NCBI GenBank assembly: GCA_964369685.1
Contig: CAYJFB010000019.1
Location: 1-40,688 of the forward strand
Direction of reading: 5' to 3'
DNA: 40,688 nucleotides
From: Avidesulfovibrio sp964369685
GTDB lineage: Bacteria > Desulfobacterota > Desulfovibrionia > Desulfovibrionales > Desulfovibrionaceae
Shown here: positions 1-7,990 of the stretch, piece after piece
Position numbering within the stretch: the stretch's first letter is position 1
How the letters are laid out: the number at the start of each line of letters is the position of its first letter
Made by a program: the position numbers and the translations under genes
The notes under the pieces: model-generated
Told to the model about the DNA's origin: nothing
The model's database searches: none
The model's input: the letters and a program-made list of their open reading frames with translations, nothing else

Positions 1-14
1 AAAGGAGCAAGGCA

Positions 15-635
15 ATGAGTACCACTATCATCAAACAAGGCGATCCTCTTTGGACGCAACTGACAGATCCAACCAGTCCGCTGTATAATAAAGATGCAGT
101 AGGTGCGATGTATGCCGAGGTCAAGTTAGACGATCTGGATGCGATTATTGCTGCATCTGTTCGTATTGTTCAGGAATTGCCCGTCACAACAATTCTGAAC
201 GCCGGTATCAGTGCGGTTGAGAAGCAAGATGCCGTCCTTGCCGCACTCTATTCTGAAATGGACAAACAAACGGAACATTTGGAAGACATCAATGAGGCGA
301 TTGATGCACTCAATGATCTACGCGATACGATTGTAGACTCAGACAAAGACTTAGCAGCGATGACAAACAAGTCAGATCTAGAAGCACTTTTTGAGGCAGA
401 AAACAACACAGAAATGCTGAGTATTATTAGAAACGGAAATAACCTTACCATAGACGAAATCGATACGCTCATAGACGAGCTCACGACCATGCAGTCTTCG
501 GCAGGTGCTACGAATGAAGACATGTCTTTAAAATTGAATGACGCGGCAAGCACTCGTTCAGCCTTGTTTACGCAGTTGCAAACATTATTGCAAACACTCA
601 TGCAAACACTGAGACAATTATCACAATTTAGCTAA
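15..635 (+). CDS. Putative secreted T3SS coiled-coil protein (tip/filament-like?), unknown family
   Basis: A 206-aa hydrophilic protein starting at ATG 15 behind AAAGGAG at positions 2-8. It has no signal peptide or membrane segment. Long heptad-rich helices run roughly through residues 60-125 and 160-203, and the end is rich in Leu, Gln and Thr (LQTLLQTLMQTL). I do not recognise the family. Being first in a T3SS locus, upstream of a CesT-like chaperone, and ending in an Asn/Gln/Leu-rich coiled coil as many needle-tip and filament subunits do, it could be a hydrophilic translocator or tip protein. That is an inference. The next gene has a loosely similar C-terminal helix, so the two may be distant paralogues. 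The gene's upstream region lies outside the window. Confidence 0.6.
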   Translation: MSTTIIKQGDPLWTQLTDPTSPLYNKDAVGAMYAEVKLDDLDAIIAASVRIVQELPVTTILNAGISAVEKQDAVLAALYSEMDKQTEHLEDINEAIDALNDLRDTIVDSDKDLAAMTNKSDLEALFEAENNTEMLSIIRNGNNLTIDEIDTLIDELTTMQSSAGATNEDMSLKLNDAASTRSALFTQLQTLLQTLMQTLRQLSQFS

Positions 636-719
636 ACATATCAAGAACAAACACTGTTTTTACCGATTTCAAAAAGAACAAGACGTATAAAGACACGTTG
701 TTGTCTTTTGGAGGAACAT

Positions 720-1628
720 ATGTCCGGAGTCACAAATAGCGGCAGCGTTCAGTCAACGGGTGGTTTTTTTACCATGGACGGCGTCACCAATACAGATGGA
801 ACGCCTAAAAAACTTACATTCACAGGGCTTATGCTTCAACTTGGCCTTGATGCGTTAGAACAATCCAGAGGAGCCTTTGCCGCACAATTTGAACTTGCCC
901 AAGCACTTGTGAAGCAAATGGAAGAGCTGAATAACATTGTTCAACAAGTCAACGCATTGAAAAACTTATTTCCGGATGACGAAAACGTCAAAAGCGATTC
1001 GCTAATCACCGAGTGGGTACAAAGCGGGTTTTATGATCCGGACGAGGGCACGTCAGTCAATCCCGATGATGAGGAGTATAATCCCAAAAACCTGAATTAT
1101 GAGGTCGTATACCCTAACAAGATTACACTGTTGTATCGGGCGATTGAAGATTTCAATAAAAAATATCCGGATTCAGAGATCCAGATCCCGGAAAACAGTT
1201 TTTTCAGAACCCCTGATGAACAACATTTAAAAGATACAGACGAGGACGGTAACGTTGTCTATGAGAGACATCAGGGTACCGATTTACAGCGTCTTTTGCG
1301 TATGCTCATAAAAGACGGCTCTATCCCATACGAGGAGTATCATTCTGAAGATACGTTTGGGGATGAGGGTACATATGGGACGAGTACGGAAAGTGGGGCT
1401 TATGTTAATAGCCAGGATGATCCGACTTTTGTCACCAAAGGTGGTTTAGATAGCTTAGCCAGCAACATGCAGGCTCTGCAATCAACGATTGCCAGTGAAA
1501 ACGAACAACAAGGCACACGCACCAATCAGGCGATGAATTATTCCTCGGGTCATTTACAACAGTTGCAAACCATGATGCAGGCAGCCATAGAGGCCAGAAA
1601 TTCCGCAGCAAGAACAGGCGGCGCATAA
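720..1628 (+). CDS. Putative secreted T3SS protein with C-terminal coiled coil, unknown family
   Basis: A 302-aa protein. ATG 720 is chosen over the in-frame TTG at 708 because GGAGG at 710-714 lies 5 nt before it. The N-terminus is Ser/Gly/Thr-rich, as in T3SS substrates. Residues ~30-85 form an amphipathic helix (ending in NNIVQQVNALKNLF), the middle is acidic and rich in Asp, Glu, Tyr and Pro, and the last ~60 residues form a Gln/Asn-rich helix (LQQLQTMMQAAIEARNS). There is no signal peptide or membrane segment. It sits between another secreted-looking protein and a CesT-like chaperone, so it is a plausible chaperone client: tip protein, hydrophilic translocator or effector. No family was recognised. 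Confidence 0.6.
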   Translation: MSGVTNSGSVQSTGGFFTMDGVTNTDGTPKKLTFTGLMLQLGLDALEQSRGAFAAQFELAQALVKQMEELNNIVQQVNALKNLFPDDENVKSDSLITEWVQSGFYDPDEGTSVNPDDEEYNPKNLNYEVVYPNKITLLYRAIEDFNKKYPDSEIQIPENSFFRTPDEQHLKDTDEDGNVVYERHQGTDLQRLLRMLIKDGSIPYEEYHSEDTFGDEGTYGTSTESGAYVNSQDDPTFVTKGGLDSLASNMQALQSTIASENEQQGTRTNQAMNYSSGHLQQLQTMMQAAIEARNSAARTGGA

Positions 1629-1699
1629 ACGCCCTGTAGGTTGACGAGGTTTTATATCCTGTGCAGTATAGCGCGATATCCCTTCGATGAGGAGCCCCC

Positions 1700-2158
1700 A
1701 TGCCAACAGATCCCAAAACGCTTATCGCCGACGTATGCGGCAAACTTGATCTTCCGATGCCTCCCATGAACGATCACGGTCGTTTTCTTGTCAGCTTACC
1801 GGACGGCTTTACGGTTGAAATCGCCACAAGCAGAGAACACATCACCTTTTTCGGGCAGATCCGTCCTCTGCCCGAAAATGCCGATGAAGCAAACCACCTG
1901 TGCCGCGAGATGTTGACTCTTTCACTTGGCAGAACCAATCAAGAATGCCAAGAAACGTTGCCGAGTTTGATCGTTGAAGAAAAACATCTTTGCCTGCGTC
2001 AAACAAACAGCGCGGATTTGTCTGAGAGTGTCTTTGAAGCCTTGTTTGAAACATTTGTAAACCTCATGGAAAAATGGCGTTCACTGGCCAATAAAGAACA
2101 AAGCCGCCAGATGTTGCGTGTCGGTGGCGGCATGATGCCTGGCGTTATTATGCCGTAG
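1700..2158 (+). CDS. Class I (CesT/Tir-type) T3SS chaperone
   Basis: A 152-aa acidic protein with the layout of class I T3SS chaperones (CesT/SycH fold): an N-terminal helix (TLIADVCGKLDL), then beta strands (FLVSLPDGFTVEIA, HITFFGQIRPLP), a helix with LCREMLTLSLG, further strands (PSLIVEEKHLCLRQT) and a C-terminal helix (VFEALFETFVNLMEKWRSL). Such chaperones bind the N-terminal segments of secreted proteins in the cytosol and bring them to the SctN ATPase. The length matches the family (about 130-160 aa). It lies 71 nt after the preceding secreted-protein candidate, its most likely client. The tail is Gly/Met-rich (GGGMMPGVIMP). The start ATG 1700 follows GAGGAG at 1687-1692. Confidence 0.7.
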   Translation: MPTDPKTLIADVCGKLDLPMPPMNDHGRFLVSLPDGFTVEIATSREHITFFGQIRPLPENADEANHLCREMLTLSLGRTNQECQETLPSLIVEEKHLCLRQTNSADLSESVFEALFETFVNLMEKWRSLANKEQSRQMLRVGGGMMPGVIMP

Positions 2159-2193
2159 GCGCCTACGCCATATACGCCGTAAACGCCTACGGC
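2152..2193 (+). repeat. Inverted repeat / stem-loop at the chaperone stop codon
   Basis: GCCGTAGGCG (2152-2161) pairs with CGCCTACGGC (2184-2193), a 10-bp stem with a 22-nt loop. The left part also forms a perfect 14-bp palindrome, CGTAGGCGCCTACG (2154-2167), that includes the TAG stop. There is no immediate T-run, so it is not a standard intrinsic terminator. It may act as a 3' end-stabilising hairpin or a transcription pause between the chaperone gene and sctC. Confidence 0.5.
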
Positions 2194-2349
2194 CATAGAC
2201 ATCATCGCGGGCATTGTATGCATGTTTTTTCGAAAATAAGAAGTTCTTGCGATTGATCTTTTTCTATCATAGAATATATGTATATGTTTTTGTGTTATCT
2301 TTTTTTGCAAAATCTCCTATTATAACGTATTGTACGTTCATCACAAAGA

Positions 2350-2377
2350 TTGTCGTGGTCAAGATATTTTTTATAAC
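2350..2377 (+). promoter_or_regulatory. Candidate sigma-70-type promoter for sctC
   Basis: TTGTCG (2350-2355) and TATAAC (2372-2377) are spaced 16 nt apart, about 45 nt before the sctC ATG. A second, more distal pair, TTGCGA (2247-2252) and TAGAAT (2270-2275) with 17 nt spacing, lies in the same AT-rich gap. Between them is the inverted repeat AACGTA-TTG-TACGTT (2324-2338), a possible operator. The calls rest on consensus matching only. Confidence 0.4.
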
Positions 2378-2421
2378 ACACAGCACGCATAACGGTGCTT
2401 CATGAAAAACAGGGAAAAAGT

Positions 2422-4356
2422 ATGACGGGGTATGGAGACAACCACGGTTTCGGGTTTAAAAAACGCTCGTTGTTACTGAGCTTTTTGCTGTTCTTTGCTG
2501 TTGGAACCACGCCGATTTATGCCGCACCGTTTATTTTTACGGCGCAAAATGAACCGCTTGCAACGTTGCTTTGTACATATGCCAACACGCAAGACAAGCG
2601 TTGTATTGTCAGTCCTGCCATTTCCGGTTCAATCAGCGGCAACCTGGATTACAAAACCACTGACGCATTTTTTTCTTTTCTTGAAAATAGTCATGACCTG
2701 GTTACATATAGCGATTTTGATGCTATATATTATTATACACGTGCAGAATTGGAATCATTGATTTTGCCGTTGAATAAAGTCACGGTGAATCAGGTTACAG
2801 GCATTTTAAAAGAAATGCGTGCGTATGATTCCAGATACCCGTTACGCCCGATCAACAACGGTAAAATGCTTCGTATCAACGCACCGCCTGCGTATGTGAC
2901 GTTGATTGTTGAGCTGGTTGCCGATCTTGAAGCGAGTTATAAAGCCAATAAAGACACGCGCGTGTTTCGTTTAAAACACGCATGGGCCGCGGATGTTGAG
3001 TTGAATTTTATGAACGGCAGCACAACCATTCCCGGCGTGGCTTCACTGTTGCGAGCGATCACCAACGAAGGGGCAACATTGCCCACGGGAGCGATCAATC
3101 TGGGTAGCAACACCTCAAGTGTTTCACGCTTAAAAGGCCAAGGCCTTTCAAGCCGAACAGGCACACAGCAAGCGGCCATTGAACGGCGTGAGGCGGCGGC
3201 CGACTCGCTTGCCAAAACGGCAGAAACGCAACAAGCGGCTGCAGGTGCACGTATTTTGGCCGATCCGCGTCTCAATGCCGTAATTATTTGGGACGATGAA
3301 GAGTTGTTGCCGTTTTATGAAGATTTGATTTATGAACTGGATCAACCTGTGTCTTTGGTCGAGATTCGTGCGGCTGTCGTTGATGTGGCTGTGGATCGGA
3401 CTCGTGAACTTGGTATTGCGTGGGATTTTTCTGCAGGCACGGGCAATAAATGGAGTGCTGCGGGCGGTGCCAATGTCGGTTTGGGCGACAGTGCTGTGGA
3501 TTTTTCATCAAACCAAGGTTATGGTTTGAATCTGACGACAATTTACAGCAACGGCTTGGACGTGTTCATGGCAAAGATTCGGGCGTTGGAAGAAGACGGT
3601 GACGCATCGGTGTTGTCTCGCCCTGCCGTGTTGACGTTAGACAATATTCAGGCTTCGCTTGAAGTGACCACGACGTACTATATTGCGGTTGCGGGGCAAG
3701 AGGAAGTGGATCTTTTTGATGTGACCTACGGTACGGTTTTGCGTGTGACACCGCATGTTATTGAAGACGAAGCCTCCGGCGAGCGTTCTGTGAAATTGAC
3801 GGTGCAAGTGGAAGACGGAGGCAGTCAGGCGCCTGCGGCCAATTCCGGTGTCACCTATCCCATTGTTTCAAAAACGCAAGTCAACACACAAGCGATTGTG
3901 GGAGACGGCGACGCATTGATTGTCGGCGGTCATTATTATGAAACCTCAACCAAAGGCGACAGCGGTATTCCGTTATTAAAAGATTTGCCGTTGCTTGGTT
4001 TTGCTTTTAAAAATCAAGCTGATGGTTATCGTAAGCAGGAGCGGTTGTTTATTATTTCGCCGCGGCTTGTAGATATGAATGAAGTGCGTACAGAAGCCTT
4101 GCACTACGCCGAATTATTCGATCGCACCATGACAACGCCGCCTATCGAACGTGAAGAATATACAACGGCAGGATGTAGTCGTCGGCGTCGTATTGCCGTG
4201 GAGCCTGCCCCCATGCCAAATCCGCAAGCCGCAGAGATGTCACAACCTGTAGTGACAGTACAACCTGTTTCAACAAAGGTCAGTACGTCACTCAATCCGT
4301 CTCCGTCTGTGCCGACGTTGCCGATGGCTCAACAAGTGAATCAAGGGATGAACTGA
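2422..4356 (+). CDS. sctC: T3SS outer-membrane secretin SctC (YscC family)
   Basis: A 644-aa protein forming the outer-membrane ring of the injectisome. ATG 2422 is preferred over the in-frame GTG at 2395 because AGGGA lies about 6 nt upstream and it begins a clean signal peptide: basic residues (KKR, 13-15), a hydrophobic core (LLLSFLLFFAVG), and a likely cut near IYAA (residues 32-35). N0/N1 periplasmic domains follow (about 40-270), including a low-complexity linker with Ala/Glu/Arg (about 230-270), then the secretin core. Its signature near residues 514-530 (SGIPLLKDLPLLGFAF) and the strand RLFIISPRLV are typical. The C-terminal ~70 residues are Pro/Val/Thr-rich and may be a pilotin-binding tail. 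It sits directly before sctD with a 1-nt gap. Confidence 0.95.
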   Translation: MTGYGDNHGFGFKKRSLLLSFLLFFAVGTTPIYAAPFIFTAQNEPLATLLCTYANTQDKRCIVSPAISGSISGNLDYKTTDAFFSFLENSHDLVTYSDFDAIYYYTRAELESLILPLNKVTVNQVTGILKEMRAYDSRYPLRPINNGKMLRINAPPAYVTLIVELVADLEASYKANKDTRVFRLKHAWAADVELNFMNGSTTIPGVASLLRAITNEGATLPTGAINLGSNTSSVSRLKGQGLSSRTGTQQAAIERREAAADSLAKTAETQQAAAGARILADPRLNAVIIWDDEELLPFYEDLIYELDQPVSLVEIRAAVVDVAVDRTRELGIAWDFSAGTGNKWSAAGGANVGLGDSAVDFSSNQGYGLNLTTIYSNGLDVFMAKIRALEEDGDASVLSRPAVLTLDNIQASLEVTTTYYIAVAGQEEVDLFDVTYGTVLRVTPHVIEDEASGERSVKLTVQVEDGGSQAPAANSGVTYPIVSKTQVNTQAIVGDGDALIVGGHYYETSTKGDSGIPLLKDLPLLGFAFKNQADGYRKQERLFIISPRLVDMNEVRTEALHYAELFDRTMTTPPIEREEYTTAGCSRRRRIAVEPAPMPNPQAAEMSQPVVTVQPVSTKVSTSLNPSPSVPTLPMAQQVNQGMN

Positions 4357-4357
4357 T

Positions 4358-6055
4358 ATGAGTCAACATCAGAACCCTTTGTTGCTAAAAATTCTTTCGG
4401 GTGCCAATGCGGGCGCCGAGATGGAGCTTGACCCGGGCGACTGGATCTTGGGGAGCGATGAAGAAAGCCAGCTTTTTGTACTTGATGTCGGCATCACCGC
4501 ACAACACGTATTATTGCATATTGATGAATCGGGTATACTGACATTGACCCCAAAAAATGGTGCGGTCTCTGTCAACGGTGAAGCGCTGCCCACCTCAGGT
4601 GCGGTTGTGGAGCCGTTAACGGTATTTACCGTTGGCGGAACACATATGGCGTGCGGCCCTCATGACACAACATGGCCAACGCTCTCTTTGCCCTCACTGT
4701 TGACAGCACAAACACCCACAACAGACAACAACGAAACAGAAGGACTCCCGACAACAGAAACATCGGAAGTATCTCAACACAATACAACCGATACCGTTGA
4801 AACGACATCCGCCAATCAAACCCCGTCTCCAAAGAAAACATTGTTTTCCGGTTGGCTGGCGCGTTTGTTGATTTTGCTTATTCTGTTTGCTTTTTTGGTG
4901 GTTGACTATACCCATTTGGGGTTGTTGTTCAGCGATCCGCAGCGTGAGGCGCAAGCCTTGTCGGAAACGTTGATTCGGCGAGGTTTCCCCATTTCGACGG
5001 TAACCATACAGCCAAACGGCAAACTGTTTGTGCAGGCGGTTGTGCCGAGTAACGCCACCATGGACGCTTTGGTCGGTCTTTTAGAGCGTGAGGACCCTGA
5101 AATTGAGATGTCGATAACCTCAGTTGAAGACGTGGTGACAGCACTCAAAGCCACCGCCAAACGTGCGGACGCGCCTTTGCGTATTGTCAGGCTGGGTGAA
5201 ACGGTGCGTATTGCGGGTTATGTGTTTGACATGTTGGCGTTGGAAAAGATTTTACAAGGTGAAGCCGCAGGATTAGCATACATTCCGACACGCATAGACG
5301 TAACGCCATGGGAAATCCTCAGCAAAAATTTAAATACACTGTTGATCACTCGTCAATTGGAAAACTTTGTCCGCTTTGTGCCGCATGACTATCGCATTGC
5401 CATTCAGGTGCGCCCTTTGAATCAGGCCAATCATGAAAAATTGATTGCCTTCTTGCGTGAAGCGGAAGAAGTCGCGGGGATTGAAGGGCTTTTTGTTGTA
5501 CAACGCTGGTTGCCTGAAACACCTGAACCTGTCAAGCGCATGCCGCAAGCCAGTAAAATTTTGGATATCAAGCCCACAAAACGTGACGAACTTCCCGCGC
5601 CCATTCGTCCTTTACCGGACGAAGTGCCAACGGAGTTGACGCCAACAGAAGAAGTGCCCACGGAAGAAACGCCAACAGAGTTGACAACACCGAGCGAACC
5701 CAACACAACACCCGATGAGCCCAGCACAACATCAGCCGAACCCAACGCAACACCGACACTCATCGGTATAGAGAATATCAACAGCTTAATGGATCCTCTT
5801 TTACAACAATTACAGAGTATTCAAATGCTTAATGATGATGCTGTCGCAGCGTTTAGCTGTAAGGATTTACAGATTGTCGGCAAACACCCCGATATGGGCG
5901 TTCTGTACCAAGAAAAACGCTATGGACGCGGTGCACGCTTACCGAATGCCTTACAAGTCAAGTATGTAACACCATATTTTGTGGTTTTACAACAAGGTTT
6001 TAACCATATACAACTTTGTAGAAGCAGTGAAACAGCCACGGAGGTAACAAAATGA
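4358..6055 (+). CDS. sctD: T3SS inner-membrane ring protein SctD with FHA domain
   Basis: A 565-aa bitopic inner-membrane protein. Residues ~5-100 form a cytoplasmic FHA-like domain, residues ~105-160 a Thr/Glu/Ser-rich linker, and ~168-186 one transmembrane segment (ARLLILLILFAFLVVDYT). The periplasmic part carries ring-building/BON-like modules (~195-390). Residues ~418-467 are a Thr/Pro/Glu-rich repeat tract (TPTEE, TPSEPN, TPDEPS) before a final ~90-residue domain. YscD-type proteins are near 420 aa, so this one is long because of the TP tract and the extra C-terminal domain. It starts 1 nt after the sctC stop, and its own stop overlaps the next start (ATGA), so the genes are probably translationally coupled. 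Confidence 0.92.
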   Translation: MSQHQNPLLLKILSGANAGAEMELDPGDWILGSDEESQLFVLDVGITAQHVLLHIDESGILTLTPKNGAVSVNGEALPTSGAVVEPLTVFTVGGTHMACGPHDTTWPTLSLPSLLTAQTPTTDNNETEGLPTTETSEVSQHNTTDTVETTSANQTPSPKKTLFSGWLARLLILLILFAFLVVDYTHLGLLFSDPQREAQALSETLIRRGFPISTVTIQPNGKLFVQAVVPSNATMDALVGLLEREDPEIEMSITSVEDVVTALKATAKRADAPLRIVRLGETVRIAGYVFDMLALEKILQGEAAGLAYIPTRIDVTPWEILSKNLNTLLITRQLENFVRFVPHDYRIAIQVRPLNQANHEKLIAFLREAEEVAGIEGLFVVQRWLPETPEPVKRMPQASKILDIKPTKRDELPAPIRPLPDEVPTELTPTEEVPTEETPTELTTPSEPNTTPDEPSTTSAEPNATPTLIGIENINSLMDPLLQQLQSIQMLNDDAVAAFSCKDLQIVGKHPDMGVLYQEKRYGRGARLPNALQVKYVTPYFVVLQQGFNHIQLCRSSETATEVTK

Positions 6056-6282
6056 ATGTGTTAGACGAAACCTTTGACGTGACGGAAGCATTGACAAATG
6101 ATCCTAACGGTTATGCACTGCGTGCCGTCAAAGATGAACTTGAAAATATGAAAAGCAGTCTCAAAAAACAAATGGATAAAGGCTTGAGTAACGACGAGTT
6201 CAAGTTGGCAAGCAATTTGCAAGTAGCTTGTCAAACAGCACAGGATTTGGCAGAAAAATTCTGGTCAAAACCCAAAAGCTAA
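6052..6282 (+). CDS. SctE-like (YscE/CdsE) needle co-chaperone
   Basis: A 76-aa, two-helix acidic/basic protein (helices about 20-45 and 50-70) with GGAGG at 6040-6044 before ATG 6052. It overlaps the sctD stop as ATGA. Position, size and helical hairpin match YscE/PscE/CdsE proteins, which pair with the TPR protein SctG to keep the needle subunit soluble in the cytosol. The assignment rests on synteny (D-E-F-G order) and predicted structure, since sequence conservation in this family is low. Confidence 0.72.
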   Translation: MNVLDETFDVTEALTNDPNGYALRAVKDELENMKSSLKKQMDKGLSNDEFKLASNLQVACQTAQDLAEKFWSKPKS

Positions 6283-6315
6283 ATAAAAAAACTTTTATCC
6301 CCTTAGGAGGACACC

Positions 6316-6567
6316 ATGGCCATAACAACTGAATACGGTACTCCCGTTGGTACATCACATGCCGGCAAAGCAATGAAAACCGCAACAGATCAGATTGCAC
6401 TCCATAAAACGAATCTTGAGCAGTTCACAGCCTTGACAGAAATGGATGAGGTAACAATGATCAAATACAACTTGGCAGCAAGCCAATATTCAACCATGGT
6501 GAGCATGTCTAGCGGTTTGGTGAAATCTTTGTCTGATACGGAAAAGCAAGTCGCCAACAAAATGTAA
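6316..6567 (+). CDS. sctF: T3SS needle subunit SctF
   Basis: An 83-aa helical protein. Its size and helix-turn-helix layout (helix ~16-45, turn, helix ~48-83 ending in TEKQVANKM) fit SctF (YscF/CdsF), the subunit that polymerises into the extracellular needle. It has no signal peptide, as expected for a T3SS-exported protein. A strong AGGAGG precedes ATG 6316 (spacing 5), consistent with high expression. It lies between the SctE-like and TPR SctG genes, the classic needle-chaperone trio. Confidence 0.85.
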   Translation: MAITTEYGTPVGTSHAGKAMKTATDQIALHKTNLEQFTALTEMDEVTMIKYNLAASQYSTMVSMSSGLVKSLSDTEKQVANKM

Positions 6568-6591
6568 TCATTTTACCATTGAGGAGAGCGC

Positions 6592-6978
6592 ATGTTTATT
6601 GACCGTGTAAACGCCCGTTTGTTGGGTAAGATCGGTTTTATGGGGCTTTGGCAGGGCAAGTTTGCCGAAAGTGAAGAAATCTTTACAGCGCTCAAGGCAA
6701 ACGACCCCACACGTATCGGTCCTGTTTTGGGACTCGGTTTGGCAGCCTTGCACCGCGGAGAAAATGAAAAGGCCATTGAAATTCTTGAAAAAGAAGCCTT
6801 AGCCATTGATGCCGACGATGAACACGCCAAGGTGTGGCTGGCACTGGCCTATACAAGAGCCGGTCAAACTGACAAAGCCAAAGCCCTGTTGGAGCCCCTG
6901 AACAACGACGCTTCTTTGGCTGAAGATGCCAAAATCATGGCACAAAACATTCTTGAAGAGATTGCCGCTACGGCGTAA
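6592..6978 (+). CDS. TPR needle chaperone SctG (YscG/CdsG-like)
   Basis: A 128-aa all-helical protein made of about three tetratricopeptide-like repeats, for example GLWQGKFAESEEIFTAL, LHRGENEKAIEILEKEAL and YTRAGQTDKAKALLEPL. YscG/PscG/CdsG have this size and fold, and wrap the C-terminal helix of the needle subunit together with SctE. GAGGAG lies 5-10 nt before ATG 6592. The gene immediately follows sctF, which supports the role. Confidence 0.82.
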   Translation: MFIDRVNARLLGKIGFMGLWQGKFAESEEIFTALKANDPTRIGPVLGLGLAALHRGENEKAIEILEKEALAIDADDEHAKVWLALAYTRAGQTDKAKALLEPLNNDASLAEDAKIMAQNILEEIAATA

Positions 6979-7023
6979 CGTAACGCATCGCTCTGCCTGC
7001 CTTTTCACGAGCAGGAGGACACT

Positions 7024-7287
7024 ATGAGTGTGAATTCCATCAATATCAATGTCCCTACCGGCAGTTCTGAACCGACAACCGAGAACAATTCCAAGAAAGT
7101 GTCAATCAAAACACAAGAAGAATTTGATGCCGCCATGGAACGCATTGAAGAGGCCAAAGAAAACGGAACAGAACCGGCGAAAGCGGATCTTGAAGGTGTT
7201 TTTAGCTTTACCTTTAGGAGAAGCCTTGTTCAACAAAACATCACAGCACAACAACGACATATGCAAGATATGAAAGAATTTTCCTGA
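7024..7287 (+). CDS. Unknown small T3SS protein in the SctH position
   Basis: An 87-aa hydrophilic protein with AGGAGG before ATG 7024. The first ~25 residues are Ser/Asn/Thr-rich (SININVPTGSS), as in T3SS signals. The rest is helical and charged (FDAAMERIEEAKENG), with a final basic/Gln-rich stretch (RRSLVQQNITAQQRHM). It lies where Yersinia and Pseudomonas carry yscH/pscH (a secreted regulator), but I see no convincing similarity to YopR. It may be a secreted early substrate, a small needle-assembly factor or a rod-associated protein. Confidence 0.7.
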   Translation: MSVNSININVPTGSSEPTTENNSKKVSIKTQEEFDAAMERIEEAKENGTEPAKADLEGVFSFTFRRSLVQQNITAQQRHMQDMKEFS

Positions 7288-7389
7288 GCGGTTCTCCCCT
7301 CAGTGCATCACGCTCTTTCAAACATGCATTGCTAAAGATACAGATATGGTTTGTTTTCCGCCAACAAGGACGGAAAAAAGGAGAACATC

Positions 7390-7782
7390 ATGGTCGATCC
7401 CATCAGTAGCAGCCAACTCGCTTCTATAGCAAGTAATAATGGCGTGGCTCAACCGGCGGATCCTTCCAGCCTTGGCGGCGTCAACCCTCAAGATGCCGAA
7501 AATTTTGCCAACGCCATGCAACAGCCGAATCAGGTAGGGCAAGTGGGTGAAGTCAACGGAACAGAACAATCGGGTTTCATGAATAAAATAGATCAAATGA
7601 GCACAGACATGCGCACACAACAAGAAGGTCTGTTCAACTCTGCCAACGCCATTGAAGGCTCTATGGGCGATTTGCTGAAAACACAATTTCAGGTAGCTCA
7701 GCTCACCATGTCACAAACCATGGTCGGTCAAGTGGGCAGTAAAACCAGCCAAGGAACCCAGCAACTCTTAAAAGGACAATAA
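7390..7782 (+). CDS. sctI: T3SS inner rod protein SctI
   Basis: A 130-aa protein. ATG 7390 has AAGGAG at 7378-7383 with 6 nt spacing, which beats the upstream in-frame TTG at 7351. The N-terminal ~60 residues are Gly/Pro/Gln-rich and disordered. The C-terminal ~70 residues are amphipathic helices ending in MGDLLKTQFQVAQLTMSQTMVGQVGSK, which matches the conserved C-terminal helix of SctI (YscI/HrpB) rod proteins. Exported SctI links the export gate to the needle and takes part in substrate switching. Position just before sctJ is as in Yersinia. Confidence 0.85.
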   Translation: MVDPISSSQLASIASNNGVAQPADPSSLGGVNPQDAENFANAMQQPNQVGQVGEVNGTEQSGFMNKIDQMSTDMRTQQEGLFNSANAIEGSMGDLLKTQFQVAQLTMSQTMVGQVGSKTSQGTQQLLKGQ

Positions 7783-7811
7783 TCCTTCAAGATTAGCAAA
7801 AAATATTTTTT

Positions 7812-7860
7812 GAGAGAAAGGCAGCAGGCAAGATGGTACCGTCTGTCTGCTTTTCCTCTC
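7812..7860 (+). repeat. Imperfect stem-loop between sctI and sctJ
   Basis: GAGAG (7812-7816) and CTCTC (7856-7860) close an imperfect hairpin with further pairing of AAGGCAG-like and CTGCTTT-like segments around a GGTACC apex. The 208-nt sctI-sctJ gap is otherwise AT-rich and holds only weak promoter-like pairs. The hairpin could attenuate read-through from the highly expressed needle/rod genes into sctJ. I give it low weight. Confidence 0.35.
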
Positions 7861-7990
7861 ATAAATACAGATAAACTTTTTCTTGTACATTAAGGCTGAA
7901 AAAGTGTATTTTCTTTCTTGAATGGTTATTTTTTGTGAACTTTGCCGGCGTTGTGATATTTTCGCTATACGCTCAAACATCGGAGATTGC

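Noticed and set aside
2214..2405. 63-aa frame upstream of sctC
   Set aside because: It is AT-rich, hydrophobic by composition only, overlaps the promoter region, and has no ribosome binding site.
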